Shown one piece after another: positions 46,203 to 56,273 of a DNA stretch of 64,000 bases; position 1 is the first letter of the stretch; every line of letters begins with the position of its first letter. The DNA is from Methylobacterium sp. J-078. GTDB lineage: Bacteria; Pseudomonadota; Alphaproteobacteria; Rhizobiales; Beijerinckiaceae. The stretch lies in contig NZ_JAKSYI010000069.1 of the NCBI RefSeq assembly GCF_022829285.1, forward strand, positions 186,001 through 250,000, read 5' to 3'. A program made the translations under genes and the position numbers. The notes under the pieces are model-generated. The model was given only the letters and a program-made list of their open reading frames with translations. It was not told where the DNA came from and searched no databases.

Positions 46203-47269
46203 CACCGCACCGCGTGCAGCCGCGTCCGCCGGACGAAGCCGACGATGTCCTTGACGGCGTCCAGGGTCGGGGCCGCGATGGCCTCTGCGCGCTCGGCTCC
46301 GTCGGCCAGCACCGCGTCGATCTCGGCCGGATCGGCCACGAGGCGCTTCATCTCGGCCCCCAGCGGCGCCAGGGTCTCGACGGCGAGTTCGACGAGCGCG
46401 CCTTTGAACGCGGAGAACTGGGCGCCGCCGAAATCGCGCAGCACATCTTCCCGCGAGACGTCCTTCAGCGCCGCGAAGATGCCCACGAGATTGTCGGCCT
46501 CGGGGCGGCCAGAGAGACCCGCGACCTCGGAGGGGAGGGCGTCCGGATCGGTCTTGGCTTTCCGCACCTTGGCCGCGATAGAATCGGCGTCGTCCGTGAG
46601 GTTGATCCGCGAATTGTCGGAGACGTCCGACTTCGACATCTTCTTGGTGCCGTCGCGCAAGCTCATGACGCGCGCCGCCGGCCCACCGATCAGCGGCTCG
46701 GTGACGGGGAAGAAGCCGGCCCCTTCATCGTGCCCATGGGCGGCGATCGACTGCGAAAAATCGTTGTTGAACTTCTGCGCGATGTCGCGGGTCAGTTCGA
46801 GGTGCTGCTTCTGGTCCTCGCCCACGGGCACGTGGGTGGCGCGGTAGGCCAGGATGTCGGCCGCCATCAGCACCGGATAGGCGTAGAGCCCGACGCTTGC
46901 GTTCTCCCGGTCCTTGCCGGCCTTGTCCTTGAACTGGGTCATGCGGTTGAGCCAGCCCAGCCGCGCGACGCAGTTGAAGATCCAGGCGAGTTCGGCGTGC
47001 TGGGGCACCTGGCTCTGGTTGAAGACGATCGAGCGCTTCGGGTCGATCCCGGCGGCCAGGAACGCGGCGGTGACCTCACGGATCTGGCCTTTCAGCGCGG
47101 CCGGGTCCTGCCACAGGGTGATCGCGTGCATATCGACGACGCAGTACAGGCACTGCGCATCGCGCGCCTGCATCTCGACGAAGCGCTTGATGGCGCCGAG
47201 ATAGTTGCCGAGATGCAGGTTGCCCGTAGGCTGTACGCCCGAGAACACCAGTTCCTTGAACGCGCTCAT
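46202..47269 (-). CDS. trpS: Tryptophan-tRNA ligase
   Basis: 355 aa from the ATG at 47269 ([25 protein letters not shown]). Class I aminoacyl-tRNA synthetase with the HIGH-like TGNLHLGN and the KMSKS loop ([14 protein letters not shown]). Charges tRNA-Trp. The longer frame to 47380 adds no homology. Followed without a gap by the HAD gene. Confidence 0.96.
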   Translation of the reverse strand: MSAFKELVFSGVQPTGNLHLGNYLGAIKRFVEMQARDAQCLYCVVDMHAITLWQDPAALKGQIREVTAAFLAAGIDPKRSIVFNQSQVPQHAELAWIFNCVARLGWLNRMTQFKDKAGKDRENASVGLYAYPVLMAADILAYRATHVPVGEDQKQHLELTRDIAQKFNNDFSQSIAAHGHDEGAGFFPVTEPLIGGPAARVMSLRDGTKKMSKSDVSDNSRINLTDDADSIAAKVRKAKTDPDALPSEVAGLSGRPEADNLVGIFAALKDVSREDVLRDFGGAQFSAFKGALVELAVETLAPLGAEMKRLVADPAEIDAVLADGAERAEAIAAPTLDAVKDIVGFVRRTRLHAVR

Positions 47270-47443
47270 CGTGGCGGGGTCCTTCCTGGAAGGGCCGAGG
47301 CGACCTCGCATCCCTGGAAAACCCGGCTTCTGGCATCGCGGCTCGGGCGGGGTCAAGAACCCGCGCCCGTCCGACACCATCGGCCGTTTTTCAACGCCGA
47401 GGCGCGCGCCCCGACAATAACTATAAGTTGTTTTCTATCTGGA

Positions 47444-47478
47444 ATCCCGATACCAGAATCCATGTCGCGAATCGGGAT
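47444..47478. promoter_or_regulatory. Inverted repeat upstream of the di-heme protein gene
   Basis: ATCCCGAT (47444-47451) and ATCGGGAT (47471-47478) form a perfect 8-bp inverted repeat with 19-nt spacing, in a 244-nt divergent gap between trpS and the di-heme gene. It also includes an AT-rich tract (about 47417-47440). It could be an operator with half-sites two helical turns apart, or a 5'UTR hairpin. Confidence 0.4.
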
Positions 47479-47513
47479 GATTCGAAACGACGACAGTATT
47501 CCCGGAGGGCAGC

Positions 47514-49301
47514 ATGCCATCACGTCTTGTCCGCGCCGGGCGCCGGGCCGCCCTTGGCGTCGTCGTCCTGCTGCCTCTACTACCCGACACTGTCCCGGCG
47601 CAGTCCCAGCCGCAACCGGTACTGGTCGACCAGGGTGCGAACTGGGCCGGGGCGGAGAAACGCCGGGCGTTCTACAGCCAGGACCAGGGCTCGCAGCTGA
47701 TGCCCCTGACGTGGCTTCAGGCACTTCGGAAGCCGGACGGCGCGCCCTTCCTGGCCGACAGCCTCTCACGCTACGGTTATCTGCCGAACCCGGACAGCCC
47801 GACCGGCCTGCCCGTCGGCTTCACCGCCGCCGGCTCGCCCGGCGGCGAGTTCGCGGGCATGACCTGTGCCGCCTGCCACACCCGGCAGATCGACGTGGGC
47901 GGAACCGCCTACCGGATCGACGGCGGCCCGGCGATCGTCGATTTCCAGAGCTTTCTGGCCGATCTCGACAAGGCCGTGGGCGGGGTCGTCGCGAGCCCTG
48001 AGGCCTTCGCGCCCTTCGCGCGGTCCGTCCTCGGCGCCGAGGCCTCGGAGCCGAACACGGTGCGCGCCCTCTTCGTGGCGGTCGACAACTGGTACTATCG
48101 CTACCACACGCTGATCTCGCGGGCCCTGCCCGCCAAGCCCTGGGGTCCGGCCCGCCTCGACGCCGTCGGGATGATCTTCAACCGCCTCACCGGCCTCGAT
48201 ATCGGCACGCCCCCCAACACCGTGATCCCCGAGAACATCCACGTGGCGGACGCGCCGGCGCGCTATCCCTTCCTGTGGAACGCGCCGATCCAGGACAAGA
48301 CGCAGTGGCCGGGCTTCGCCGACAACGGCGACGACGTCCTGGCGCTGTCGCGCAACCTGGGCGAGGTCTTCGGCGTCTTCGGAACGTTCGAGCCCAAGGC
48401 CGAGTGGTGGCGCGTCCTCGGCTACGATTACCTGAGCAACAATTCGGCGAACTTCGACGGGCTGCGCAAGCTGGAGAATCTCGTCAAGCAGATCGGGCCG
48501 CCGAAATGGCCCTGGGCGCTCGATGTCGGCCTCATCCGACAGGGCAAGGCCATCTTCGCGAGCACGGACCCGGCCGTGAACTGCAAGGGCTGCCACTGGC
48601 CGCGACCCGGCACGCCGCGCTTCTTCAACGACCAGACCTGGGCGACGCCGATCCAGGACGTCGGTACCGATTCGCGCGAGCACGCGGTCATGAAGTGGAC
48701 GGCCAAGAGCGGCGTTCTCACCGGGGCGCACGTCCCCTTCCTCCAGGCGCCGCTCAAGGCAGAGGGCGAACTGGCCTTCAACATCCTGGCCAACGCCGTG
48801 CTCGGCTCGATCATCCAGAGCTACGTGCCGCCGCTCTTTGCGTCCCTGCGCACCCGCGCGGAGAAGGGCGCCGCGGTCGCCGACATGGCGAAGGACTTCG
48901 TGCTTCCGCCTAAGCTGCGTGAGCTGAAGGGTGCGTTCCCGACGCGGCCCGACGGCACGCGGCCGGAGATCCTGCGCACCGAAAGCGAGAGCTTTCCCTA
49001 CGAGTCGCGCGTTCTCGAAGGCATCTGGGCTGCCGCGCCCTACCTCCACAACGGCTCGGTGCCGACCCTGGCCGAGCTTCTGAAGAAACCGGCGGACCGC
49101 AAGGCGCGGTTCAAGGTCGGTCCGAACTACGACACCACGGAGGTCGGCCTCGCGGCGGACCAGACCAAGTTCGACTTCGTCCTCGAGACGACGGATTGCA
49201 GCGCCCGGGATTCCGGCAACAGCCGCTGCGGCCACGATTACGGCACGAACCTCTCACCCCAGGAAAAGGCGGCCCTGATCGAGTACCTGAAGACCCTGTA
49301 G
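47514..49301 (+). CDS. Periplasmic di-heme cytochrome c peroxidase/RoxA-like protein
   Basis: 595 aa with a Sec signal (RRAALGVVVLLPLLPDTVPAQ). Two covalent heme c sites: C118-x2-C121-H122 (CAACH) and C357-x2-C360-H361 (CKGCH). The C-terminal APYLHNGSVPTLAELL is shared with di-heme cytochrome c peroxidases and rubber oxygenases RoxA/RoxB. The size (about 65 kDa) and wide heme spacing are nearer RoxA-type proteins than the 35-kDa CcpA type, so it may be an oxygenase or a peroxidase; which is unknown. GGAGGG precedes the ATG. Divergent from trpS. Confidence 0.85.
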   Translation: MPSRLVRAGRRAALGVVVLLPLLPDTVPAQSQPQPVLVDQGANWAGAEKRRAFYSQDQGSQLMPLTWLQALRKPDGAPFLADSLSRYGYLPNPDSPTGLPVGFTAAGSPGGEFAGMTCAACHTRQIDVGGTAYRIDGGPAIVDFQSFLADLDKAVGGVVASPEAFAPFARSVLGAEASEPNTVRALFVAVDNWYYRYHTLISRALPAKPWGPARLDAVGMIFNRLTGLDIGTPPNTVIPENIHVADAPARYPFLWNAPIQDKTQWPGFADNGDDVLALSRNLGEVFGVFGTFEPKAEWWRVLGYDYLSNNSANFDGLRKLENLVKQIGPPKWPWALDVGLIRQGKAIFASTDPAVNCKGCHWPRPGTPRFFNDQTWATPIQDVGTDSREHAVMKWTAKSGVLTGAHVPFLQAPLKAEGELAFNILANAVLGSIIQSYVPPLFASLRTRAEKGAAVADMAKDFVLPPKLRELKGAFPTRPDGTRPEILRTESESFPYESRVLEGIWAAAPYLHNGSVPTLAELLKKPADRKARFKVGPNYDTTEVGLAADQTKFDFVLETTDCSARDSGNSRCGHDYGTNLSPQEKAALIEYLKTL

Positions 49302-49309
49302 GTCTTCGC

Positions 49310-50101
49310 TCACGGCTCGCGGACCGCGCCCCCGGCGCCGGTGCGGGCCTGCCCCTCCGGGCAGAGGTCGAGGAGGACGCAGCGCCCGCAGGCGGGGTTG
49401 CGGTGGTGGCAGACGTGCTGCCCGTGTAGCATCAGCACCTCGTGGTTGTCGTAGAGGGCCTGCGCGCTCCAGTCGGCGGGCAATTGCGCCCGCAGGATCG
49501 GGTGCGACGGCCCGACATCGACGCGGGGGCCGATGAGGCCGGTGCGCTGGGCCACGCGATGGTGGTGGCTGTCCACCGGCAGGGCCGGCATCCGCAGGAG
49601 GCTGAAGGAGAGCACCGCCGCGCTGGTCTTCGGCCCCACCCCGGGGATCGCCTCGAGCCAGGCCCGGGCCTCCTCCACCGCCATGTCCTTGAGGAAATCG
49701 AGGGTGAGGGCGCCCTGACGTGCCTTCACGGCGGAGAGGATCGCCTGGAGGCGCGGCGCCTTTAGTTCCGGCCAGGTCACCCCCGCGATGGTCGCCTCGA
49801 TCTCGGCGACGGGGGCCGCCAGCATCGCCTCCCAGTCGGGATAGCGGGCCCGCAGCGCCTTGAAGGCGCGGCCGGATTCGGCATTGCGCGTCCGGTGGGA
49901 GAGGAGCGAGGAAACGAGTTCACTTAAGGGATCGAGACTGTGGAAGTACGGGATCGGGCAGCCATAGACCGGGCAGAGGCGCGCGTGGATCGCCAGGGCC
50001 TTGTCGCTGAGGGCAGGGTCGACCGCGGTCGCTGTAGATTTCGCGGGTCGGGTCCGGCGGGGGCGGGGGCCGGCGAGGTCGTGCCCTGATGCGATCGGCA
50101 T
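49310..50101 (-). CDS. Endonuclease III-like DNA glycosylase with [4Fe-4S] cluster
   Basis: 263 aa from the ATG at 50101. HhH-GPD superfamily: helix-hairpin-helix IPGVGPKTSAAVL carries the catalytic Lys, and LPVDSHHHRVAQR holds the catalytic Asp. The C-terminal cluster loop is C-x6-C-x2-C-x5-C, exactly the EndoIII/MutY spacing. It removes oxidised pyrimidines or related lesions. The N-terminal 50 residues are basic and Pro-rich. A longer frame to 50224 is possible but unlikely. Many genomes also carry a separate nth, so this may be a second, divergent copy. Convergent with the di-heme gene. Confidence 0.87.
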   Translation of the reverse strand: MPIASGHDLAGPRPRRTRPAKSTATAVDPALSDKALAIHARLCPVYGCPIPYFHSLDPLSELVSSLLSHRTRNAESGRAFKALRARYPDWEAMLAAPVAEIEATIAGVTWPELKAPRLQAILSAVKARQGALTLDFLKDMAVEEARAWLEAIPGVGPKTSAAVLSFSLLRMPALPVDSHHHRVAQRTGLIGPRVDVGPSHPILRAQLPADWSAQALYDNHEVLMLHGQHVCHHRNPACGRCVLLDLCPEGQARTGAGGAVREP

Positions 50102-50253
50102 GCTGGGTGAATCCGCGTGCGTCGGCGCGGTTCCCCGACGCGGCACCGGTTCACCCCCGGGCTGACGGATTTGGCAAAGCGTAACGCGCTGCCCCGGCGG
50201 GGTGCCTTGCATGACGCAGTGCACTGTGAAACCCTGGACCGGTCATCAAAGAT

Positions 50254-50458
50254 GGTACGGGAGAGCCCAGGTCGAGCGTTTCACCAAGCGAAGCCTTCGA
50301 ACCATGGCGCCGACGGAGCAACCACCCCCGGAAACTCTCAGGCACAATCACCGTACCGTTGGACAATCTGGAGAGAGGCGCCTGACGGCGTCCACCGAAG
50401 GAGAAATCCCGGGCCGCATCCGCGGTCGGGGAGAAGCTCTCAGGTAACCGCGACAGAT
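50254..50458 (+). ncRNA. Tandem glycine riboswitch upstream of gcvT
   Basis: First aptamer 50254-50357: P1 closes between GGTACGG (50254-50260) and CCGTACC (50351-50357), with GGGAGAG, GCGCCGACGGAGCAA and AACTCTCAGGC inside. Second aptamer about 50366-50458: ATCTG with CAGAT closes it, with GGAGAGAGGCGCC, CCGAAGGAGAAAT and GAAGCTCTCAGGTA. These are the conserved elements of the glycine riboswitch. The layout upstream of the glycine cleavage operon predicts activation by glycine. A short palindrome (50484-50497) before the gcvT ribosome site may be the expression platform. Confidence 0.93.
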
Positions 50459-50517
50459 GGGGGCAACCGGAAACGCTCAGCCGAGCTTCCGGAAGCTGCT
50501 TGTCGTGGAGTGATCCG

Positions 50518-51648
50518 ATGTCCCCCGATGTTGCCCGCACGCCCCTGCATGCCTTCCACCTGCGCCACGGCGGCCGGATGGTCCCGTTCGCCGGCTACGC
50601 CATGCCGGTGCAGTATCCGGCGGGCCTGCTCAAGGAGCACTTGCACACGCGGAGCGGCGCCGGCCTGTTCGACGTGTCGCATATGGGCCAGATCCGGCTC
50701 ACCCCGCGCTCTGGCGACCTCGACGACGCGGCGCGCGCCCTCGAAACCCTGCTGCCCATCGACGTGCTCGGCCTGACGCCGGGCCGCCAGCGCTACGGGC
50801 TCCTCCTCGACGCGTCGGGCGGCATCCGCGACGACCTCATGGTCGCCCATTGCGGCGACAGCCTCTTCCTCGTGGTCAACGCCGCCAACAAGGCCGCCGA
50901 CGAGGCCTATCTGCGGGCGCATCTCTCCGACGTCTGCACCGTCACCGTGCTGGCCCGGGCCCTCGTCGCCCTGCAGGGGCCGGGCGCGGAGGCGGCGCTC
51001 GCGCGCCTCGCGCCGGAGGTGGTTGAGATGCGCTTCATGGACGTGCGCATGCTCGGGCTCATCGGCGCCTCTGCCCTCATCACCCGCTCCGGCTATACCG
51101 GCGAGGACGGCTTCGAGATCTCCGTGCCCGAGGACCGGGCCGAGGCCCTGGCCGAAGCGCTGCTGGCCGATCCCACGGTGCTGCCGATCGGGCTCGGCGC
51201 CCGCGATTCCCTTCGCCTCGAAGCGGGCTTGTGCCTGCACGGCAACGACATCGATCCCGGCACCGACCCGGTGGAGGCCGGCCTGTCCTGGGCGATTCCC
51301 AAGGTGCGCCGGCGCGGCGGCGCCCGGGCCGGCGGCTTTCCCGGGGCGGCGCGCATCCTCGACGCCCTGGAGACCGGCCCGGCCCGCAGGCGCGTCGGCC
51401 TTCGTCCGGAGGGTCCCACGCCCGTGCGGGCGGGGGCGCCGCTCTTCGCCGACGAGACCGGCGCGGCCATCGGGCAGGTCACCTCCGGCGGCTTCGGGCC
51501 GAGCCTGCAGGCGCCGCTCGCCATGGGCTACCTGCCGGCCGCGCTCGGCGCCCCCGGCACCCGCGTCTTCGCCGAGGTGCGCGGCAAGCGCCTGCCCCTG
51601 GTGGTGTCGGGACTGCCCTTCGTTCCGGCGGGCTTCAAGCGCGCCTGA
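50518..51648 (+). CDS. gcvT: Glycine cleavage system T protein (aminomethyltransferase)
   Basis: 376 aa from the ATG at 50518 with TGGAG 8 nt upstream. Transfers the methylene group from the aminomethyl-lipoyl arm of GcvH to tetrahydrofolate, releasing ammonia. Motifs: [25 protein letters not shown] split, [24 protein letters not shown] and [20 protein letters not shown]. First gene of gcvT-gcvH-gcvP, under the glycine riboswitch. In a methylotroph this would feed C1 units from glycine (inference). Confidence 0.96.
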   Translation: MSPDVARTPLHAFHLRHGGRMVPFAGYAMPVQYPAGLLKEHLHTRSGAGLFDVSHMGQIRLTPRSGDLDDAARALETLLPIDVLGLTPGRQRYGLLLDASGGIRDDLMVAHCGDSLFLVVNAANKAADEAYLRAHLSDVCTVTVLARALVALQGPGAEAALARLAPEVVEMRFMDVRMLGLIGASALITRSGYTGEDGFEISVPEDRAEALAEALLADPTVLPIGLGARDSLRLEAGLCLHGNDIDPGTDPVEAGLSWAIPKVRRRGGARAGGFPGAARILDALETGPARRRVGLRPEGPTPVRAGAPLFADETGAAIGQVTSGGFGPSLQAPLAMGYLPAALGAPGTRVFAEVRGKRLPLVVSGLPFVPAGFKRA

Positions 51649-51679
51649 CCCCCTTCCATCCAACACCCAGGAGAGAGCG

Positions 51680-52042
51680 ATGCGGAAGTTCACGGACGAG
51701 CACGAGTGGCTGGACTGCGCCGGCGACGTCGCCACGGTGGGCATCACCACCCATGCGGCCGAGCAGCTCGGGGACCTCGTCTTCATCGAGCTGCCGAAGG
51801 TCGGCGCCAAGCTGACCAAGGGCGAGGCCGCGGCCGTGGTCGAGTCGGTGAAGGCGGCCTCCGACGTCTACGCGCCGGTCTCCGGCGAGGTGACCGAGAT
51901 CAACGACGCGGCTGTGGCCGACCCGTCCAGCGTCGGCGCCGATCCGCAGGGCGCCGGCTGGCTCTACCGCATCCGCCTCGACGATCCGGCCAGCCTCGAC
52001 GGCCTGATGGACGAGGCGGCGTACGCCGAGTTCGCGAAGTAG
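51680..52042 (+). CDS. gcvH: Glycine cleavage system H protein
   Basis: 120 aa from the ATG at 51680 with GGAGAG upstream. Lipoyl carrier: lipoyl-Lys K58 in [32 protein letters not shown] is the usual N-terminus. It shuttles the aminomethyl group between GcvP and GcvT. 31 nt after gcvT; followed by a 178-nt gap with a three-hairpin repeat. Confidence 0.97.
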   Translation: MRKFTDEHEWLDCAGDVATVGITTHAAEQLGDLVFIELPKVGAKLTKGEAAAVVESVKAASDVYAPVSGEVTEINDAAVADPSSVGADPQGAGWLYRIRLDDPASLDGLMDEAAYAEFAK

Positions 52043-52053
52043 CGCCGCCGCTT

Positions 52054-52177
52054 ACCCTCCCCCTATGCGGGGGAGGGTGCCCACGGAGTGGGCGGGAGAG
52101 GGGACGACCTCTCCGGATACGGCGCTCCCTCATCCGCCCCGCTGCGCGGGCCACCTTCTCCCGCAAAGGGGAGAAGG
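52054..52177. repeat. Palindromic intergenic repeat element (three hairpins) between gcvH and gcvP
   Basis: Hairpin 1: ACCCTCCCCC (52054-52063) with GGGGGAGGGT (52069-52078). Hairpin 2: GGAGAGG (52095-52101) with CCTCTCC (52108-52114). Hairpin 3: CCTTCTCCC (52154-52162) with GGGAGAAGG (52169-52177). This layout is the common REP-like intergenic palindrome of Rhizobiales and relatives, spread in many copies. Here it lies inside an operon. Confidence 0.75.
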
Positions 52178-52220
52178 GATGCGACGGCATCGTCCAGATC
52201 ATTCACAATCCGAGGCCCCC

Positions 52221-55067
52221 ATGCCCCACGACCGCTACGACCCCTACGACTTCGCCAACCGCCGGCACATCGGCCCGACGACGCAGGAAATCGAGGCGAT
52301 GCTCGGCGTCGTGGGCGCTCAGAGCCTGCACGCCCTGATGGACGAGACCCTGCCGGCCGACATCCGCCAGGAGGAGCGCCTCGACTTCGGGGTCGCGATG
52401 ACCGAGCGCCGGGTGATCGAGCACATGCGGGGCATCGCCGACAAGAATCGGCTCCTCGTCTCGCTGATCGGGCAGGGCTACCACGGCACCACCATGCCGC
52501 CGGTGATCCAGCGCAACATCTTCGAGAACCCGGCCTGGTACACGGCCTACTCGCCCTACCAGCCCGAGATCAGCCAGGGCCGCCTCGAGGCGCTCCTGAA
52601 CTTCCAGACCCTGGTCTGCGACCTGACCGGCCTCGACATCGCCAACGCCTCGCTGCTGGACGAGGCTACCGCCGCGGCGGAGGCCATGGGCATGGCCCAG
52701 CGGATCGGCGCGAATGGGAAGACCGCCTTCTTCGTGGATGCCGAATGCCTGCCCCAGACCATCGCGGTGCTGCGCACCCGCGCCGCGCCGCTGGGCTGGA
52801 CCATCGTGGTCGGAGATCCGGCCACCGACCTCGATCCGGCCCAGGTCTTCGGCGCGATCTTCCAGTATCCCGGCGTCTGCGGCGGCATCCGCGACCTGAC
52901 CGGCGCAATCGCCGACCTGCACGCGGCCGGCGCGGTTGCGGTGGTGGCGGCCGACCCCCTGGCGCTCACGCTCCTGACCTCGCCGGGCGAGATGGGCGCC
53001 GACATCGCCATCGGGTCGATGCAGCGCTACGGTGTGCCGATGGGCTATGGCGGCCCGCACGCGGCCTACATGGCGACCCGCGACGCCCACAAGCGCACCC
53101 TGCCGGGCCGCCTCGTCGGGGTCTCGGTGGATGCCCGCGGCAACCGCGCCTACCGCCTCGCGCTCCAGACCCGCGAGCAGCACATCCGCCGCGAGAAAGC
53201 GACCTCGAACATCTGCACCGCGCAGGTGCTGCTCGCCGTCATCGCCGGCATGTACGCGGTGTTCCACGGCCCGCGCGGGCTCAAAGCCATCGCAGCCCGG
53301 GTCCATCGCGACGCCGTGCGCCTCGCCGGTGGCCTGGAGGCGCTGGGCTTCACGGTGGAGCCGGAGCACTTCTTCGACACGATCACCGTGCGGGTCGGCG
53401 CCTTCCAGGGCCTGATCCTCGGGCAGGCGGTCGCCAACGGCGTCAACCTGCGGAAAGTTGGCGCGGAACGCATCGGCATCACGGTGGACGAGCGCACCCG
53501 CCCCGACATCCTCCAGGCGGTGTGGCGCGCCTTCGGGGCGACGGACCCGGTCTACGATGACGCCTGGCCGGAGAGCCGCCTGCCGCAGGCGCTGATGCGG
53601 ACCTCCCCCTACCTGACGCATCCGATCTTCCACATGAACCGGGCCGAGAGCGAGATGACGCGCTACATGCGCCGCCTCGCCGACCGGGACCTGGCGCTCG
53701 ACCGGGCGATGATCCCGCTGGGCTCCTGCACCATGAAGCTCAACGCCACCGCCGAGATGCTGCCTATCTCCTGGCCGGAATTCGCCGAGATCCACCCCTT
53801 CGTGCCGGCGGACCAGGCGTTGGGCTACCGGGCGCTCATCGACGACCTGTCCGAAAAGCTCTGCGCCATCACCGGCTACGACGCGATCTCGATGCAGCCG
53901 AATTCCGGCGCGCAGGGGGAATATGCCGGGCTGCTCGCCATCCGCGCCTATCACCTGTCGCGGGGGGACGCGCACCGGACCGTCTGCCTGATCCCGTCCT
54001 CGGCCCACGGCACCAACCCGGCCTCGGCGCAGATGTGCGGGATGAGCGTGGTGGTGGTGGGCGCGGATGCGCAGGGGAACGTCGACCTCGACGATTTCCG
54101 CAAGAAGGCGGAGCTGCATTCCGAAAAGCTCGCCGCCTGCATGATCACCTACCCGTCGACCCACGGGGTCTTCGAGGTCCAGGTCCGCGCGATCTGCGAC
54201 ATCGTCCACGGCCATGGAGGACAGGTCTATCTCGACGGGGCCAACCTCAACGCCCTGGTGGGTCTCGCCCGCCCCGGCGACATCGGCGCGGACGTCAGCC
54301 ACCTCAACCTGCACAAGACCTTCTGCATTCCCCACGGCGGCGGCGGCCCCGGCATGGGCCCGATCGGCGTCAAGGCGCACCTGATCCCGTTCCTGCCCTC
54401 CGACCCCCGCACGGGCGAGGAGGGGGCGGTCTCGGCCGCGCCCTACGGTTCGGCCTCGATCCTGCCGATCTCCTGGAGCTACTGCCTGCTCATGGGCGGG
54501 CGCGGCCTGACCCAGGCGACCCGCATCGCCATCCTCAACGCCAACTACATCGCGGCCCGCCTGAGCGGCGCCTACCCGGTCCTGTATTCCGGCGCCCAGG
54601 GGCGGGTGGCGCACGAGTGCATCATCGACGTGCGGCCATTCCAGAAGAGCGCGGGCGTCAGCGTCGACGACATCGCCAAGCGCTTGATCGATTGCGGCTT
54701 CCACCCGCCGACCATGTCCTGGCCAGTGGCCGGCACCCTGATGATCGAACCCACCGAATCCGAGACCAAGGGCGAGATCGACCGCTTCTGCGACGCCATG
54801 CTGGCGATCCGCGAGGAGATCCGCGCCATCGAGGAGGGGCGGATCGACCGGGCGAACAACCCGTTGAAGCACGCCCCCCACACGGTGCGCGACCTCGTGG
54901 GGACCTGGGAGCGCCCCTATTCCCGCGAGGCGGCCTGCTTCCCCTCCGGAAGCCTCGGGATGGACAAGTACTGGCCCCCGATCAACCGGGTCGACAACGC
55001 CTACGGCGACCGCAACCTCGTCTGCGCCTGCCCGCCGGTGGACGCCTATAGCGAGGCGGCGGAGTAG
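52221..55067 (+). CDS. gcvP: Glycine dehydrogenase (decarboxylating), P protein
   Basis: 948 aa from the ATG at 52221 ([19 protein letters not shown]); the frame upstream runs through the repeat and is rejected. PLP enzyme that decarboxylates glycine and loads the aminomethyl group on GcvH. Single-chain P protein (fused P1 and P2 halves): N-half with [13 protein letters not shown]-half with the PLP Lys in [20 protein letters not shown]. Slight N-terminal difference from E. coli; full length. Last gene of the operon; inverted repeat at 55074-55121 follows. Confidence 0.97.
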   Translation: MPHDRYDPYDFANRRHIGPTTQEIEAMLGVVGAQSLHALMDETLPADIRQEERLDFGVAMTERRVIEHMRGIADKNRLLVSLIGQGYHGTTMPPVIQRNIFENPAWYTAYSPYQPEISQGRLEALLNFQTLVCDLTGLDIANASLLDEATAAAEAMGMAQRIGANGKTAFFVDAECLPQTIAVLRTRAAPLGWTIVVGDPATDLDPAQVFGAIFQYPGVCGGIRDLTGAIADLHAAGAVAVVAADPLALTLLTSPGEMGADIAIGSMQRYGVPMGYGGPHAAYMATRDAHKRTLPGRLVGVSVDARGNRAYRLALQTREQHIRREKATSNICTAQVLLAVIAGMYAVFHGPRGLKAIAARVHRDAVRLAGGLEALGFTVEPEHFFDTITVRVGAFQGLILGQAVANGVNLRKVGAERIGITVDERTRPDILQAVWRAFGATDPVYDDAWPESRLPQALMRTSPYLTHPIFHMNRAESEMTRYMRRLADRDLALDRAMIPLGSCTMKLNATAEMLPISWPEFAEIHPFVPADQALGYRALIDDLSEKLCAITGYDAISMQPNSGAQGEYAGLLAIRAYHLSRGDAHRTVCLIPSSAHGTNPASAQMCGMSVVVVGADAQGNVDLDDFRKKAELHSEKLAACMITYPSTHGVFEVQVRAICDIVHGHGGQVYLDGANLNALVGLARPGDIGADVSHLNLHKTFCIPHGGGGPGMGPIGVKAHLIPFLPSDPRTGEEGAVSAAPYGSASILPISWSYCLLMGGRGLTQATRIAILNANYIAARLSGAYPVLYSGAQGRVAHECIIDVRPFQKSAGVSVDDIAKRLIDCGFHPPTMSWPVAGTLMIEPTESETKGEIDRFCDAMLAIREEIRAIEEGRIDRANNPLKHAPHTVRDLVGTWERPYSREAACFPSGSLGMDKYWPPINRVDNAYGDRNLVCACPPVDAYSEAAE

Positions 55068-55073
55068 GGGCGT

Positions 55074-55121
55074 CGCGCCGGCCGCTTATCGCCCCCATTC
55101 GGGGTGGGAGCGGCCGGCGCG
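55074..55121. terminator. Long inverted repeat after gcvP
   Basis: CGCGCCGGCCGCT (55074-55086) and AGCGGCCGGCGCG (55109-55121) are perfect 13-bp complements; inside the loop CCCC and GGGG can pair as well. No T-tract follows (GGTCTCTATACC), so it may be a Rho-assisted or protective 3' structure of the gcv message rather than a classical terminator. Confidence 0.5.
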
Positions 55122-55196
55122 GGTCTCTATACCCAGCTCAACCCCCGATCCGGATCGGCCGCAGAGCCACACGGGGGAAGTCGCGAGAGGCGCTTT

Positions 55197-55631
55197 ATGG
55201 GACAGATCACATCGTCCTGGCTGTTCTGGGCCGTGCTCTCGGCCGTGTCCGCGGCCCTCACGGCGATCTTCGCCAAGGTCGGCGTCGAGAACGTCGGTTC
55301 CGACTACGCCACGTTCGTGCGGACCCTCGTCATTCTGGTGGTGATCGCCGGCATCCTCGCGTGCACCGGCGGCTGGCAGGCGCCCACCTCGGTGTCGGGG
55401 CGAACCTACCTCTTCCTGGTGTTGTCCGGCATCGCGACCGGGGCATCCTGGCTCTGCTACTTTCGGGCGCTCAAGCTCGGCGAAGCGGCCCGCGTCGCAC
55501 CCATCGACAAGCTCAGCGTCGTGCTGGTGGCCGTGTTCGGCGTGCTGTTCTTGGGCGAGCGGCTCTCGGCCCTGAACTGGGCCGGCGTCACCCTGATCGC
55601 GGCCGGCGCCGTTCTGGTCGCGTTCCGGTGA
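55197..55631 (+). CDS. Small EamA/DMT-family transporter
   Basis: 144 aa with a single EamA domain and about five membrane helices, half the length of usual ten-helix DMT proteins; such short ones are thought to act as dimers. MGQITSSWLFWAVLSAVSAALTA start, then FRALKLGEAARVAPIDKLSVVLVAVFGVLFLGERLS, the DMT signature. GAGAGG before the ATG at 55197. Substrate unknown. Followed by ogt 107 nt downstream. Confidence 0.88.
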   Translation: MGQITSSWLFWAVLSAVSAALTAIFAKVGVENVGSDYATFVRTLVILVVIAGILACTGGWQAPTSVSGRTYLFLVLSGIATGASWLCYFRALKLGEAARVAPIDKLSVVLVAVFGVLFLGERLSALNWAGVTLIAAGAVLVAFR

Positions 55632-55738
55632 TGAGCGACGGCCGCCACAACGCTTCGGCCATCTTCGCGTCGGAGAATCGCCCATCCACCCGACAGGGGC
55701 CTGCGCGGTCGATCGCGACCGCCACACCGGAGCATGCC

Positions 55739-56251
55739 ATGCCGGAGACGCGCTACACGATCCTGCCCAGCCCTATCGGGCCCCTCGTTCTGGCGGGCAT
55801 CGACGCGCGGCTGGCCTGCATCGGCTTCCCCGCCGGCAAGGGCGCGGTGACGCTCAAATCCGACTGGCTGCGGGACGACACAGCCTTCGGACAGGCGCGG
55901 GCGCAGCTCGATGCGTATTTCGCCGGGCGCCTGAACCGGTTCGACCTCGAACTCGCCCCGCGCGGCACGCCGTTCCAGCTGGCGGTCTGGCAGGCGCTCA
56001 CCGAGATCCCGCCGGGCGAAACGATCAGCTACGGCGAACTCGCCCGGCGCATCGGGCGCCCCAGCGCCAGCCGGGCGGTGGGGGCGGCCAACGGGGCCAA
56101 CCCGCTGCCCATCGTGGTGCCCTGCCACCGGGTGATCGGCGCGGGCGGGGCGCTGACGGGCTTTGCCGGCGGGCTCGAGACGAAGCGCTTCCTGCTGGCC
56201 CTGGAGCGCGGGCAGGGCGCCGCGGCCCAGGCACAAATGAGCCTGCTCTGA
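55739..56251 (+). CDS. ogt: Methylated-DNA-[protein]-cysteine S-methyltransferase
   Basis: 170 aa from the ATG at 55739, GGAG 7 nt upstream. Repairs O6-alkylguanine by suicide transfer to C129 in VVPCHRVIG. Helix-turn-helix region ISYGELARRIGRPSASRAVG and the Asn hinge GAANGANPLPIV are intact. Ogt-type length without an Ada domain. Convergent with the GyrI-like gene. Confidence 0.93.
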   Translation: MPETRYTILPSPIGPLVLAGIDARLACIGFPAGKGAVTLKSDWLRDDTAFGQARAQLDAYFAGRLNRFDLELAPRGTPFQLAVWQALTEIPPGETISYGELARRIGRPSASRAVGAANGANPLPIVVPCHRVIGAGGALTGFAGGLETKRFLLALERGQGAAAQAQMSLL

Positions 56252-56273
56252 CCCGAGCGGCTCAGGCCCGAAC

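Noticed and set aside
52065-52220. N-terminal extension of gcvP
   Set aside because: It runs through the palindromic repeat element and is not conserved; the [11 protein letters not shown] start is.
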